Shown here in pieces: positions 21,545-29,083 of a DNA stretch of 33,060 bases. Source of the DNA: Verrucomicrobiota bacterium (lineage in GTDB: Bacteria; Verrucomicrobiota; Verrucomicrobiia; Opitutales; Puniceicoccaceae). Made by a program: the position numbers and the translations under genes. Location of the stretch: positions 1 to 33,060 of the forward strand of contig JBCDMB010000032.1 of the NCBI GenBank assembly GCA_038744685.1. Direction: 5' to 3'. The notes below the pieces were generated by a model. It made no database searches. It was not told the DNA's origin and saw only the letters and a program-made list of their open reading frames with translations. Positions within the stretch are counted from its first letter, which is position 1, and every line of letters starts with the position of its first letter.

Positions 21545-22744
21545 TCAGTCTTCCTCGGATTCGGACCGTTCAACCGGCACTTCCTCCACATCGTCAAAGT
21601 CGGCAAAGATCTCTTCACCGAAGCCTTCTTCGTCGGTAACCGTCTCCGGCTCAACGAGATTCGCCCCGGAAGCAGGAATGATCTCAGGAGCGGTTTGAGC
21701 AGCGTCCTCAGGAGCATTGATTGTTTCCACGGATCGAACGGGCTCTGGAATAGGAACGACCGTCTGATCGGAGGGGACAATGACAGGGCCAGTAGCAAAA
21801 CTCTTAGACCCCAAGGCCGCTGGCTTTACCTTTATCTGCGAACCGGCCCTGAGACTCCTTGGATTACTGATTCCATTGGCCGCGAGAATTTCATCAACCG
21901 TCATACCATATTGATTCGCAATTCCCGAAAGGGTTTGGCCAGGCAATACTTCATGAACGGCAGAGTATTCGGACAAGTCAATGTCCTCTGCGGTTATTGG
22001 TGTAGGCTCGTCATCGACAATGATCTCTCCGGGGACGATCAGCTTTTGACCAATACGAATCCGGTCGCCGGTCATATTGTTGAGCGCCTTGATTCGGGAG
22101 ACCGAAGTACCCGCACGAACCGCAATCTCGGATAGCGTGTCCCCTCGGCGCACCTCATAGATAGAGGTCCCATCGATTGAAGGAGGAGTCTCTTCAGCCG
22201 GTTGAGCGGGCAAGTCACCGTAGCCGGAAGGCACCAGAATTTCCTGACCCAATCTCAGCTGGCTATTACGATCCATACCGTTGGCTTCCAAAAGGGTAGC
22301 AAAAGGAACGTTGTATTCTTTGGAAAGACCCCAGAGGGTGTCGCCGCTTTGGACAGTGTAAGGGACGTATCCGGAGAATGGCGCAGGTTCAACAGGCGCA
22401 AATCCAGCGTTCAAATCGGGATTAAAGAGAGGCTCTGATGGTTCCGGACCGAAGGAAACCACTTCTTCTGTGGGAGGTGCTCCTGCTGGACGGGTCGGCT
22501 GAGCCCGGGCGCGGTTCGGATCTCCAATATAACCCGGACTGTAGTTTAGGTCGACATCAGGCGAATCGACAGGCAGACCCTGCTCCTGCGCAAGCACTTC
22601 ACGTGGAACCTGGACGCTCTGCTTCTCCCGACGATGCTCTTCCCATTGCCGATCAATTGCCTGACACCCCGGTTGAAGAAGAAACGCTCCGACCAGAAGG
22701 AAGTGGCCAAAGGCGACGAGACTGAAAACTTTCAAAGACTTCAT
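21545..22744 (-). CDS. Exported LysM-repeat protein in the dcw cluster
   Basis: A 399-residue protein. Residues 1-27 form a signal sequence ending in LLQPGCQ; the Cys makes a lipoprotein possible, although the lipobox is poor. A Pro-rich linker follows. Three LysM domains come next: YTVQSGDTLWGLSKEYNVP (from ~128), YEVRRGDTLSEIAVRAGTSV (~196) and HEVLPGQTLSGIANQYGMTV (~268). They should bind glycan chains of peptidoglycan. The last ~90 residues are acidic and disordered. It lies between murD and ftsW, suggesting a role in septal wall binding or sensing; that is an inference. The 109-bp gap upstream is the largest in the cluster and may hold a promoter. Confidence 0.85.
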   Translation of the reverse strand: MKSLKVFSLVAFGHFLLVGAFLLQPGCQAIDRQWEEHRREKQSVQVPREVLAQEQGLPVDSPDVDLNYSPGYIGDPNRARAQPTRPAGAPPTEEVVSFGPEPSEPLFNPDLNAGFAPVEPAPFSGYVPYTVQSGDTLWGLSKEYNVPFATLLEANGMDRNSQLRLGQEILVPSGYGDLPAQPAEETPPSIDGTSIYEVRRGDTLSEIAVRAGTSVSRIKALNNMTGDRIRIGQKLIVPGEIIVDDEPTPITAEDIDLSEYSAVHEVLPGQTLSGIANQYGMTVDEILAANGISNPRSLRAGSQIKVKPAALGSKSFATGPVIVPSDQTVVPIPEPVRSVETINAPEDAAQTAPEIIPASGANLVEPETVTDEEGFGEEIFADFDDVEEVPVERSESEED

Positions 22745-22853
22745 TACACCTACGTGATAAGACTCTCCATTTTAAGTCGTAAGGAGCAAACGTTAATTTT
22801 TGTTTTTTCCGGTCATCAACCCTCTGACAACCAATAGTGGAGGGTATAAAATC

Positions 22854-24098
22854 TCAGGACTGAGATCCAGTCCTCAGGCCATCAACTAACTCCCGGAATT
22901 TGTCTCCCCGTTCCGAATATCCGGCAAACTGATCGAAGCTCGCGAATCCTGGACTCAGTAAAATAGTTCCTCCGCCACGTGAGTCCTCCAGCGCTGAGGA
23001 AAAAGCATTTTCCAAGGTCCCGGTGACGTAGACCGGAAGGCCGGCATCCTCCAACTTTTGCCCAAGTTCTGGCCCGATACTTCCGAAAACGTAGCCCGAT
23101 TCACATCGTTTCGCTAGGTCGCCGGAGAACCGCTCAAGATCTCCGCCCTTCGAAAGACCACCTCCTATCCAATAGATCGGAGGATCGGCCTCTTCACAGG
23201 ATGCGAGCACCGCGTGGAAGTTCGTTGCCTTCGAGTCATTGATAAAACGAACGCCGTCAATCACTCCCAAGTCCTCTTGGCGATGGGCGGAAGGCGAGAA
23301 TGAGTCCGAAGCTGCCCTAAGGACAGCTAAGTCACGGCCGGTATCCAACCAAAACGCTTCAGCAAGACCATACAATTGGGAAAACGGATGGCGGGCGAAC
23401 TGGCCTCCCCCGCCATTCGACGGTGATCCGGAGACCCATCGGATATCCTTGGGAAGCACAACACCGAATGCATACGCCGTCTCTTGCAACGAAGCAGGTG
23501 CGTAGACAACCGGAGCGTTTTCCACCAGCTTCCATTTTGCTTTGAAGTAACCGGCGAGAGAGGAGTGCCAATCGAGGTGGTCCTCCGCAAAATTTGTCCA
23601 GAAAGCGAAGTCTGGATGTGGATCTACCCAATCGTGAAGTTGAAACGAACTGGTTTCACAAACTGCCCAGTCCTCGTTCCTTCCCTCCTCTACGATGGAG
23701 CTCAGGGGGGTCCCAATATTCCCACAGGCAAGCGCCCGTTCGCCGTTTGCCAAAAGCGCGCTCTCCAAAAGCTGGGTGAGCGTCGTTTTACCATTAGTCC
23801 CGGTGATGCAGATCAGCTTTCCGGGCCAGAAAGAAGCCGCCAGTTGAATCTCCGCAATCAATTCAACTCCACTTTCCCTCGCAGCTTTCCTCCAAGAATG
23901 GTCTGGATGAAAACCAGGACTAACGACTCCCCATTGCCACTCCTTTGCTTTCGGATCAAACGTAAGGTGCGCGCCTTCCCGTCCTTTCTCGTCGAAAAGA
24001 ATCGGACGTGCATTCTGGCTTCTCAACAAGGCTGCGGCGGCTTTACCACTCATGCCGGCTCCCAAAACCGGAACTTCGCGGCCCGCCCAATCCATCAC
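22854..24098 (-). CDS. murD: UDP-MurNAc-L-alanine--D-glutamate ligase
   Basis: A 414-residue Mur ligase that adds D-Glu to UDP-MurNAc-L-Ala in the cytoplasm. Marks are the Rossmann-type VPVLGAGMSGKAAAALL start, the P-loop ICITGTNGKTTLTQLLES, CETSSFQLHD, TNFAEDHLDWHSSLAGYF, FINDSKATNFHAVLAS and GGLSKGGDL near the C-terminal domain. The length is a little under the usual 430-450. It starts 12 bp after mraY, so both should be on one transcript. Confidence 0.96.
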   Translation of the reverse strand: MMDWAGREVPVLGAGMSGKAAAALLRSQNARPILFDEKGREGAHLTFDPKAKEWQWGVVSPGFHPDHSWRKAARESGVELIAEIQLAASFWPGKLICITGTNGKTTLTQLLESALLANGERALACGNIGTPLSSIVEEGRNEDWAVCETSSFQLHDWVDPHPDFAFWTNFAEDHLDWHSSLAGYFKAKWKLVENAPVVYAPASLQETAYAFGVVLPKDIRWVSGSPSNGGGGQFARHPFSQLYGLAEAFWLDTGRDLAVLRAASDSFSPSAHRQEDLGVIDGVRFINDSKATNFHAVLASCEEADPPIYWIGGGLSKGGDLERFSGDLAKRCESGYVFGSIGPELGQKLEDAGLPVYVTGTLENAFSSALEDSRGGGTILLSPGFASFDQFAGYSERGDKFRELVDGLRTGSQS

Positions 24099-24110
24099 TT
24101 GAACAGATAG

Positions 24111-25211
24111 CTACCGCAACCGCAGCGATGCCAATCCAGCAATTGCGCAGAGTAAGGAAACAATCCAGAACCTGATCACAATCTTGTTCTCTGCCCAACC
24201 CTTGAGCTCAAAGTGATGGTGAATCGGTGCCATCAAAAAAATTCTCTTCCGCCGCGTCTTGTAAGATCCAACCTGCAAAATTACTGACCCGGCCTCGAAG
24301 ACAAAAATACCCCCCACGATAATCAGGGTGAGCGGTTGGTGGATGAGAAATGCTACCGTCCCGATCAGACCGCCAAGCGCAAGTGAACCCGTATCTCCCA
24401 TAAACACCTCCGCTGGATTCGCATTGAACCAGAGGAATCCGAGGCTCGCCCCGAGAAGGGCCGCACAGACCACCGCAAGCTCCTCCGTTCCCGGTAGATA
24501 GCTAATCAAGAGGTAGTCGGCAATGATCACGTTACCCGCGCAGTAGGCCATTATCCCAAACGCGAGAGCCGATGTGACCGTGCATCCAATCGCGAGGCCA
24601 TCGATCCCATCCGTTAAATTGATCGCGTTACTGGAACCCGCCAAAACCAGAAACAAAAACGGAAACAGGACCCAGAGCGGCAAAGACTCCACCGCAATAT
24701 CCTTGTAAAATGGAATCCACAGTTGGCGAACTGTTTCACTGGTCTCAGGATGGAGGAGAAGAATGGAAAGGACTACCGCGACAAGGATCGCCTGGCCAAG
24801 CAGTTTCAGTCGCCCGCTGATTCCATCCGCGTTCTTTTGAATGACTTTACGGTAATCGTCACCGAAACCGATAGCAGTGAGTCCGGCGTAAACAATCCAT
24901 GCCACAACGACGTAGACGTTAGGAACCGCGAAAAGGAAGAGAGAGAGCGAAATCGATCCGAAGAGAATTAGGCCGCCCATGGTCGGAGTGTCCTGTTTCC
25001 CCTGGTGCAAGACGGCAAGATGACCCACTTCCTCCTCACTCCTTCCCACCTCTCTCATCTTTAAACGCTTGAGAAACTCGATGATCCGAGGCCCGAAGAT
25101 CAGGGCGAAAAGAAACGAGAATAGGCCAGCGAGAACCGCTCGCACTGTGATAAACCCGAAAAGCCGGAGAGGCCCCCAGATCGAATCAAGATGTTCAAGA
25201 AAGGAGAGCAT
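24111..25211 (-). CDS. mraY: Phospho-MurNAc-pentapeptide transferase MraY
   Basis: A 366-residue polytopic membrane enzyme that transfers phospho-MurNAc-pentapeptide to undecaprenyl phosphate, giving lipid I. Diagnostic segments are HQGKQDTPTMGGLILFGSIS, GFGDDYRKVIQKNADGIS (the D-D-x-x-K motif), INLTDGIDGLAIG (catalytic NxxxxxDGxDGLA), NANPAEVFMGDTGSLALGGL and the cytosolic MAPIHHHFELKGWAE loop. Ten hydrophobic segments are visible. It is the first wall gene after the ribosomal block here; mraZ, rsmH, ftsI, murE and murF are not in this window. Confidence 0.97.
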   Translation of the reverse strand: MLSFLEHLDSIWGPLRLFGFITVRAVLAGLFSFLFALIFGPRIIEFLKRLKMREVGRSEEEVGHLAVLHQGKQDTPTMGGLILFGSISLSLFLFAVPNVYVVVAWIVYAGLTAIGFGDDYRKVIQKNADGISGRLKLLGQAILVAVVLSILLLHPETSETVRQLWIPFYKDIAVESLPLWVLFPFLFLVLAGSSNAINLTDGIDGLAIGCTVTSALAFGIMAYCAGNVIIADYLLISYLPGTEELAVVCAALLGASLGFLWFNANPAEVFMGDTGSLALGGLIGTVAFLIHQPLTLIIVGGIFVFEAGSVILQVGSYKTRRKRIFLMAPIHHHFELKGWAENKIVIRFWIVSLLCAIAGLASLRLR

Positions 25212-25223
25212 CCAGTCGGCCGA

Positions 25224-25454
25224 TCAAAATCGTAGCGGGATATTCTTAAGACCGCATTGGGGACACTCTGCCTGCTTCACCTCACCGTGAACCCCGTAAA
25301 GCTTCCCGCAACGAACGCACTGGAAAACGGTTTGATTCAGTCGATCATGCCGACGCACCCCGAGCCGGTCATAGTAAATCCATAGTCCAAATATCAGAAC
25401 AAGCCCTACCGATACAAAAGCAGCGAAAAAAACCGGTAGAGGAACATCGAACAT
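25224..25454 (-). CDS. Small membrane-anchored zinc-ribbon protein
   Basis: A 76-residue protein. One membrane helix (about residues 7-28, PVFFAAFVSVGLVLIFGLWI) is followed by a cytosolic or periplasmic zinc ribbon with CVRCGKLY and CPQCGL pairs. It lies 42 bp after rplQ and 12 bp before mraY, linking the ribosomal block to the wall cluster on one strand. I know no function; such proteins are sometimes mislabelled as HypA-like because of the ribbon. Position suggests a role in envelope synthesis or in coordinating it with translation, which is speculative. Confidence 0.75.
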   Translation of the reverse strand: MFDVPLPVFFAAFVSVGLVLIFGLWIYYDRLGVRRHDRLNQTVFQCVRCGKLYGVHGEVKQAECPQCGLKNIPLRF

Positions 25455-25496
25455 ATCTCGGAGGTTCCCTACCGGTAAAAATCCAGGGCGTAAAGA

Positions 25497-26072
25497 CTAC
25501 TTCTTTTCGTTATCCGACTCTTCGGAAACCTCTTCAGAAGAGGGCTCTTCCGCCGCCTCTTCGACCTCTACGGTCTCTTCGTCTTCAATTTCCTCTGACT
25601 CTTCAACAACTTCCTCTACCGCTTCTGCTTTGGCTGCAGCACTTTTCCTCGACCGTTTACGCCCCTTCTTCGGCTTAGTGTAGCCTTCATCATCAGCATC
25701 GATCAGCTCAATGATTGCAAGATCTGCAGCATCGCCTTGTCGGGGAACCAACTTGTAGATCCGGGTATAGCCTCCCGAACGATTGAGAAACTCTTCGACC
25801 CTTTCCGAGAAAAGAAGGGCAACCGCTTCTTGATCCCTTACCTTCGAAACAGCCTGACGGCGGTAATGGAGCTTTTTCTCAGCCGAATCTGCTGCGTGAG
25901 CCTTCTTTGCCAACGTAATCACCTGCTCGGCGAAAGGGCGAAGAGCTTTGGCCTTCGCCAAGGTCGTCTGGATCTTCTTATGGAGAATCAGACTCGCAGT
26001 CATATTGGCGAGTAAAGCGCCTCGATGGGCGGTCTTCACTCCTAATTTATGGCGGTGCTTTAAATGGCGCAT
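25497..26072 (-). CDS. rplQ: 50S ribosomal protein L17 with long acidic tail
   Basis: A 191-residue L17. The first ~120 residues are the normal protein: MRHLKHRHKLGVKTAHRGAL, NMTASLILHKKIQTTLAKAK, the LRPFAEQVITLAKK helix and GGYTRIYKL. After residue ~130 comes a Lys/Arg stretch (KPKKGRKRSRK) and then about 50 residues almost wholly Glu, Val, Ala and Ser. Most bacteria end near 115-130 residues, so the tail is an extension. It closes the alpha operon, 37 bp after rpoA. Confidence 0.96.
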   Translation of the reverse strand: MRHLKHRHKLGVKTAHRGALLANMTASLILHKKIQTTLAKAKALRPFAEQVITLAKKAHAADSAEKKLHYRRQAVSKVRDQEAVALLFSERVEEFLNRSGGYTRIYKLVPRQGDAADLAIIELIDADDEGYTKPKKGRKRSRKSAAAKAEAVEEVVEESEEIEDEETVEVEEAAEEPSSEEVSEESDNEKK

Positions 26073-26109
26073 GGGATGGTCTCCTTCGAAAACGGTTTGG
26101 TTTCCGCAA

Positions 26110-27108
26110 TCAGTCCTTCTTTTTGTCGAGAAGTCTTTCGTCGATTTTCATCCCGAGTGACAAGCCAAGTTGTTCCAACTTCGCCTTGATCTCGTTCAAA
26201 GACTTTTTCCCGAAATTCCTGTACTTGAGCATTTCCTGCTCATTTTTCATCGAAAGCTCACCAACGGTGGTGATGTTCGCATTGTTGAGACAGTTTGCGG
26301 CACGGACGGACAGCTCGATCTCGTTCACGCTCATGTTGAGAAGCTTGCGAAGACGGTTTTGTTCCTCGCTGACCTCGCTTGCCTCGTTCTCGAACTCAAT
26401 TTCTTCTTCGGTCACCTCGTCAAAAACGTCGAGATGGTGGCGCAGAATTGCGGCGGTTTGCTTGAGTGCATCGTCCGGTGAGACGCGGCCGTCGGTAGTG
26501 ATTTCCAAAATCAGCTTATCGTAATCCGTCATTTGGCCGACACGGGTATTTTCGACCGTGTACTTTACGAGCTTGACCGGACTGAATAGAGAATCAATTG
26601 GGATGACTCCAATCGGCTGGTCTTCCTTTTTGTTTTCTTCTCCTGTGCAATAGCCCCGTCCTACCTTGACTTCGATTTCAGCCCGAAACGCCTTTTTCGT
26701 ATCGAGGGTGCAAATGACTTGATCGGGGTTCAGGATCTCGATGTTAGCATCTTCTTGAATGTCAGCTGCCGTTACCGGTCCTTCCCGATCGGCGCTGATG
26801 GTCAGGTATACCGGCTCTTTCGAGTGTGAGACGATCAGGATTCGCTTCAGGTTCAAGACAATATCGGTAACGTCCTCAACGACGCCATCGATAGTCTGAA
26901 ACTCGTGCTGCACCCCGTCGATCTTTACCGACGAGATCGCTCCACCTTCGATCGAGCTCAACAACACGCGACGAAGGGAGTTTCCAATCGTGTGTCCGTA
27001 ACCGGTTTCAAAAGGTTCAGCGACAAACATGGTGTAGGTGTCGGTTGCCGACTCTTCGACCTTGGAAAGACGCTTTGGCAGTTCAAATTTGGCAAGTCTT
27101 CTGGGCAT
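26110..27108 (-). CDS. rpoA: RNA polymerase alpha subunit
   Basis: A 332-residue alpha subunit, which nucleates polymerase assembly and contacts UP elements and activators. The N-terminal domain shows FVAEPFETGYGHTIGNSLRR and VLLSSIEGGAIS, then GVVEDVTDIVLNLK. The C-terminal domain has the ELSVRAANCLNNANITTVGE segment followed by LRYRNFGKKSLNEIK-like sequence, which holds the DNA-binding helices. Length is typical. It lies between rpsD and rplQ. Confidence 0.98.
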   Translation of the reverse strand: MPRRLAKFELPKRLSKVEESATDTYTMFVAEPFETGYGHTIGNSLRRVLLSSIEGGAISSVKIDGVQHEFQTIDGVVEDVTDIVLNLKRILIVSHSKEPVYLTISADREGPVTAADIQEDANIEILNPDQVICTLDTKKAFRAEIEVKVGRGYCTGEENKKEDQPIGVIPIDSLFSPVKLVKYTVENTRVGQMTDYDKLILEITTDGRVSPDDALKQTAAILRHHLDVFDEVTEEEIEFENEASEVSEEQNRLRKLLNMSVNEIELSVRAANCLNNANITTVGELSMKNEQEMLKYRNFGKKSLNEIKAKLEQLGLSLGMKIDERLLDKKKD

Positions 27109-27153
27109 GGTTTCTTTCTGGGTTTTACCTTTAGCGGGATCGGAAAAATTGGA

Positions 27154-27762
27154 TTATCGACTGTAGAACTCAACGATCAGTTGCTCGTTGATGCTGTGTT
27201 CCATCTCATCGCGGTTGGGAACGCGGTTTACTGTCGCTTCAAGGGCGTCGGCATTTACCGAAAGCCACTGCGGGACCGCACGGAACTGGTTGTCCGCGAG
27301 GTTTTGGGTCGCTAACGCACGGGATGAAGTGGCTTCGCGAACGGAGATCTTGTCTCCTGGTGCAACCTGGTAGCTCGGAATATCAACTTTCTTACCGTTT
27401 ACCAAAACGTGCCCATGATTCACGAACTGACGGGCCGCTCGGCGGGTCCGAGCGAGGGCCATCGTGTAAACCACGCTGTCGAGCCGAGTCTCTAAAAGCT
27501 GAAGGAAGATCTCACCAGTAACCCCTCTCCTGCGTTTCGCTTTCGCAAAGGTAATCCGAAACTGCTTCTCGGTAAGACCAAAGAGAAATCTGAGCTTCTG
27601 TTTCTCGTCCAAACCCAGCGCATACTCACTCTTTTTGCGGCGCAAGCGGGGTCCGTGTTGTCCGGGAGGATAAGGTTTGTTCTCAAACGCGCGGTTGGAC
27701 GGGAAAAGAGCCTGACCAAAACGGCGGTTGATACGAGTCGCGGGTCCAGTGTAACGAGCCAT
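27154..27762 (-). CDS. rpsD: 30S ribosomal protein S4
   Basis: A 202-residue S4, a primary 16S rRNA binder and assembly initiator. The opening MARYTGPATRINRRFGQALF and the KPYPPGQHGPRLRRKKSEYA segment are typical. The S4 RNA-binding domain reads LETRLDSVVYTMALARTRRA, ARQFVNHGHVLVNGKKVDIP. The C-terminus (NEQLIVEFYSR) is canonical. It has no zinc-binding Cys cluster at the N-terminus, so it is the Cys-free form. It is within the alpha operon, where S4 represses translation in E. coli; no such structure was tested here. Confidence 0.98.
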   Translation of the reverse strand: MARYTGPATRINRRFGQALFPSNRAFENKPYPPGQHGPRLRRKKSEYALGLDEKQKLRFLFGLTEKQFRITFAKAKRRRGVTGEIFLQLLETRLDSVVYTMALARTRRAARQFVNHGHVLVNGKKVDIPSYQVAPGDKISVREATSSRALATQNLADNQFRAVPQWLSVNADALEATVNRVPNRDEMEHSINEQLIVEFYSR

Positions 27763-27789
27763 CGGTGTAAACTAAAAGTAGGTTATTGA

Positions 27790-28290
27790 CTAAACGCGGC
27801 GACGCTTGGGGGCACGGCAACCGTTGTGCGGAACGGGGGTCACGTCGATAATTTCGGTAACGATGAGGCCGAGAGCTTGTAAGGCCCGCACTGCAGAGTC
27901 ACGTCCCATTCCCGGGCCCTTTAGCTTGACGACGACCTCTTTCAAACCATGCGACATTGCAACTCGACCCGCAGTCTGAGTGACGACCTGAGAGGCATAG
28001 GCAGTCGATTTGCGAGAGCCGCGGAAGTTGCACTTACCAGCGCTCGCCCAGGAAATCACGTTTCCTTTCGAGTCTGCGAACGTTACTTTGGTGTTGTTGA
28101 AAGTGGCCAAGACATTACACACACCAACCGTAATGTTCTTGCTGCCCTTCGCTTTCCGAATCTTCAGGTCACCCAGATCACTCTTCAACAAATCAGCAGC
28201 GGTTTCCTCTTTCTTTTCCGCCTTCTCGTCAGCACCCTCAGGTGCTTGGGAGACCTCTTCGACCTCTTCCTTACTCTGCTCTTCGCTCAT
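27790..28290 (-). CDS. rpsK: 30S ribosomal protein S11 with N-terminal extension
   Basis: A 166-residue S11. The conserved part begins at about residue 48 ([20 protein letters not shown]) and runs through [37 protein letters not shown] and the end [13 protein letters not shown]. It is preceded by ~45 acidic residues rich in Glu, Lys and Ser that most S11 proteins lack. The ATG has no competitor at the domain boundary, so the extension looks genuine. It follows rpsM by 21 bp. Confidence 0.96.
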   Translation of the reverse strand: MSEEQSKEEVEEVSQAPEGADEKAEKKEETAADLLKSDLGDLKIRKAKGSKNITVGVCNVLATFNNTKVTFADSKGNVISWASAGKCNFRGSRKSTAYASQVVTQTAGRVAMSHGLKEVVVKLKGPGMGRDSAVRALQALGLIVTEIIDVTPVPHNGCRAPKRRRV

Positions 28291-28311
28291 TATTTAAAGT
28301 CCTTACCTGTC

Positions 28312-28686
28312 CTACTTTTTGCGCACGACGCCCACAGTCTTGGGCCCGCCCTTGCGAGTTCGTGCATTTGTGCTGGTTCGTTGGCCACGAACTGGCAATC
28401 CACGCTGATGACGAATTCCACGGTTGGACCGAATCGCCTGGAGCCGCTTTATGTTTCCAGCGATTTCGCGCCTGAGATCTCCTTCTACGATATACTGTTT
28501 TTCAGAAACGATCGAAGCGAGTTGGTTCAACTGCTCCTCAGAAAGCTCATGAGCCCGCATATTCGGGTCCAATCCAGACTCCGAAACGACTAATTCAGCT
28601 CGGGCGGGACCGATCCCGTAAACATAGCGAAGCGCGTAGGAAAGCTTCTTATTTCCGGGTATATCAACTCCTAGGATTCGTGGCAT
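28312..28686 (-). CDS. rpsM: 30S ribosomal protein S13
   Basis: A 124-residue S13 of the small-subunit head, contacting the P-site tRNA. It begins [20 protein letters not shown] and continues [10 protein letters not shown], with the late [20 protein letters not shown] and ARTRKGG segments that define the family. The frame is open back to 28794, but the normal N-terminus starts at 28686. It is the first gene of the minus-strand alpha-operon/dcw run. No rpmJ, infA or secY lies before it in this window. Confidence 0.98.
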   Translation of the reverse strand: MPRILGVDIPGNKKLSYALRYVYGIGPARAELVVSESGLDPNMRAHELSEEQLNQLASIVSEKQYIVEGDLRREIAGNIKRLQAIRSNRGIRHQRGLPVRGQRTSTNARTRKGGPKTVGVVRKK

Positions 28687-28816
28687 GATTCGGCGGGTTT
28701 GCGTGAAGAAAAACGACGAGATTGAGGATTTTTTTTGCCGAAGAACAGAAAAAAATAGACGATTTCCGCTTTTTTTGGTTTTTCTCCGGCTCAACCCCTA
28801 ATGGGCCGACTCTTGG

Positions 28817-28822
28817 TGTCAA
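28817..28822 (-). promoter_or_regulatory. Possible -35 element of the rpsM operon
   Basis: A perfect TTGACA lies on the minus strand about 131 bases before the rpsM start. The bases at -10 distance (CATTAG) are a poor match to TATAAT, so the assignment is tentative. Confidence 0.3.
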
Positions 28823-28918
28823 ATGAACACTACCTTATCAGCAGATCTCTGATGTTCCCCGCCAACAAGGATTTTTCCTCCGTAGGCCAACTTTATTCCC
28901 CTTCCCTTCCCTCCGGCT

Positions 28919-29024
28919 GTAATTAAAAGTGCTGGGTATCTGGCTAATCGCATTGATGCGGACTCAAGGCCGCTCCGTTGGAGTGGTGTGGTTTCCGTAT
29001 TACCCCGTGGCCCTAATTGCACGC
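28919..29024. repeat. Palindromic intergenic repeat, copy 2 (shortened)
   Basis: It shares GGGTATC.GGCTAATCGCA, GATGCGGACT, CCGCTCCGTTGGAGTGG, GGTTTCC.TA and TACCCCGTGGC with the repeat at 10557-10700. It lacks about 37 bases covering the loop and one arm of the central palindrome. It lies between divergent genes. Confidence 0.75.
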
Positions 29025-29083
29025 CTTCCCTCACGAGTTGGTCTTAGTTGCATATTTTCCACTGGTGGCCTCATTATTGCCCT

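Larger units (their letters stand above)
28687..29083. other. Divergent intergenic region between rpsM and the formylglycine-generating enzyme gene
   Basis: No gene is visible in these 397 bases. The 130 bases next to rpsM are rich in A/T runs (a probable leader). A TTGACA is present on the minus strand, and the palindromic repeat copy 2 occupies 28919-29024. The short minus-strand frame over the repeat is a by-product of it. Confidence 0.6.

Noticed and set aside
28819-29034. Minus-strand frame of 71 codons upstream of rpsM
   Set aside because: It is made almost entirely of the palindromic repeat copy 2 and has no recognisable protein features.
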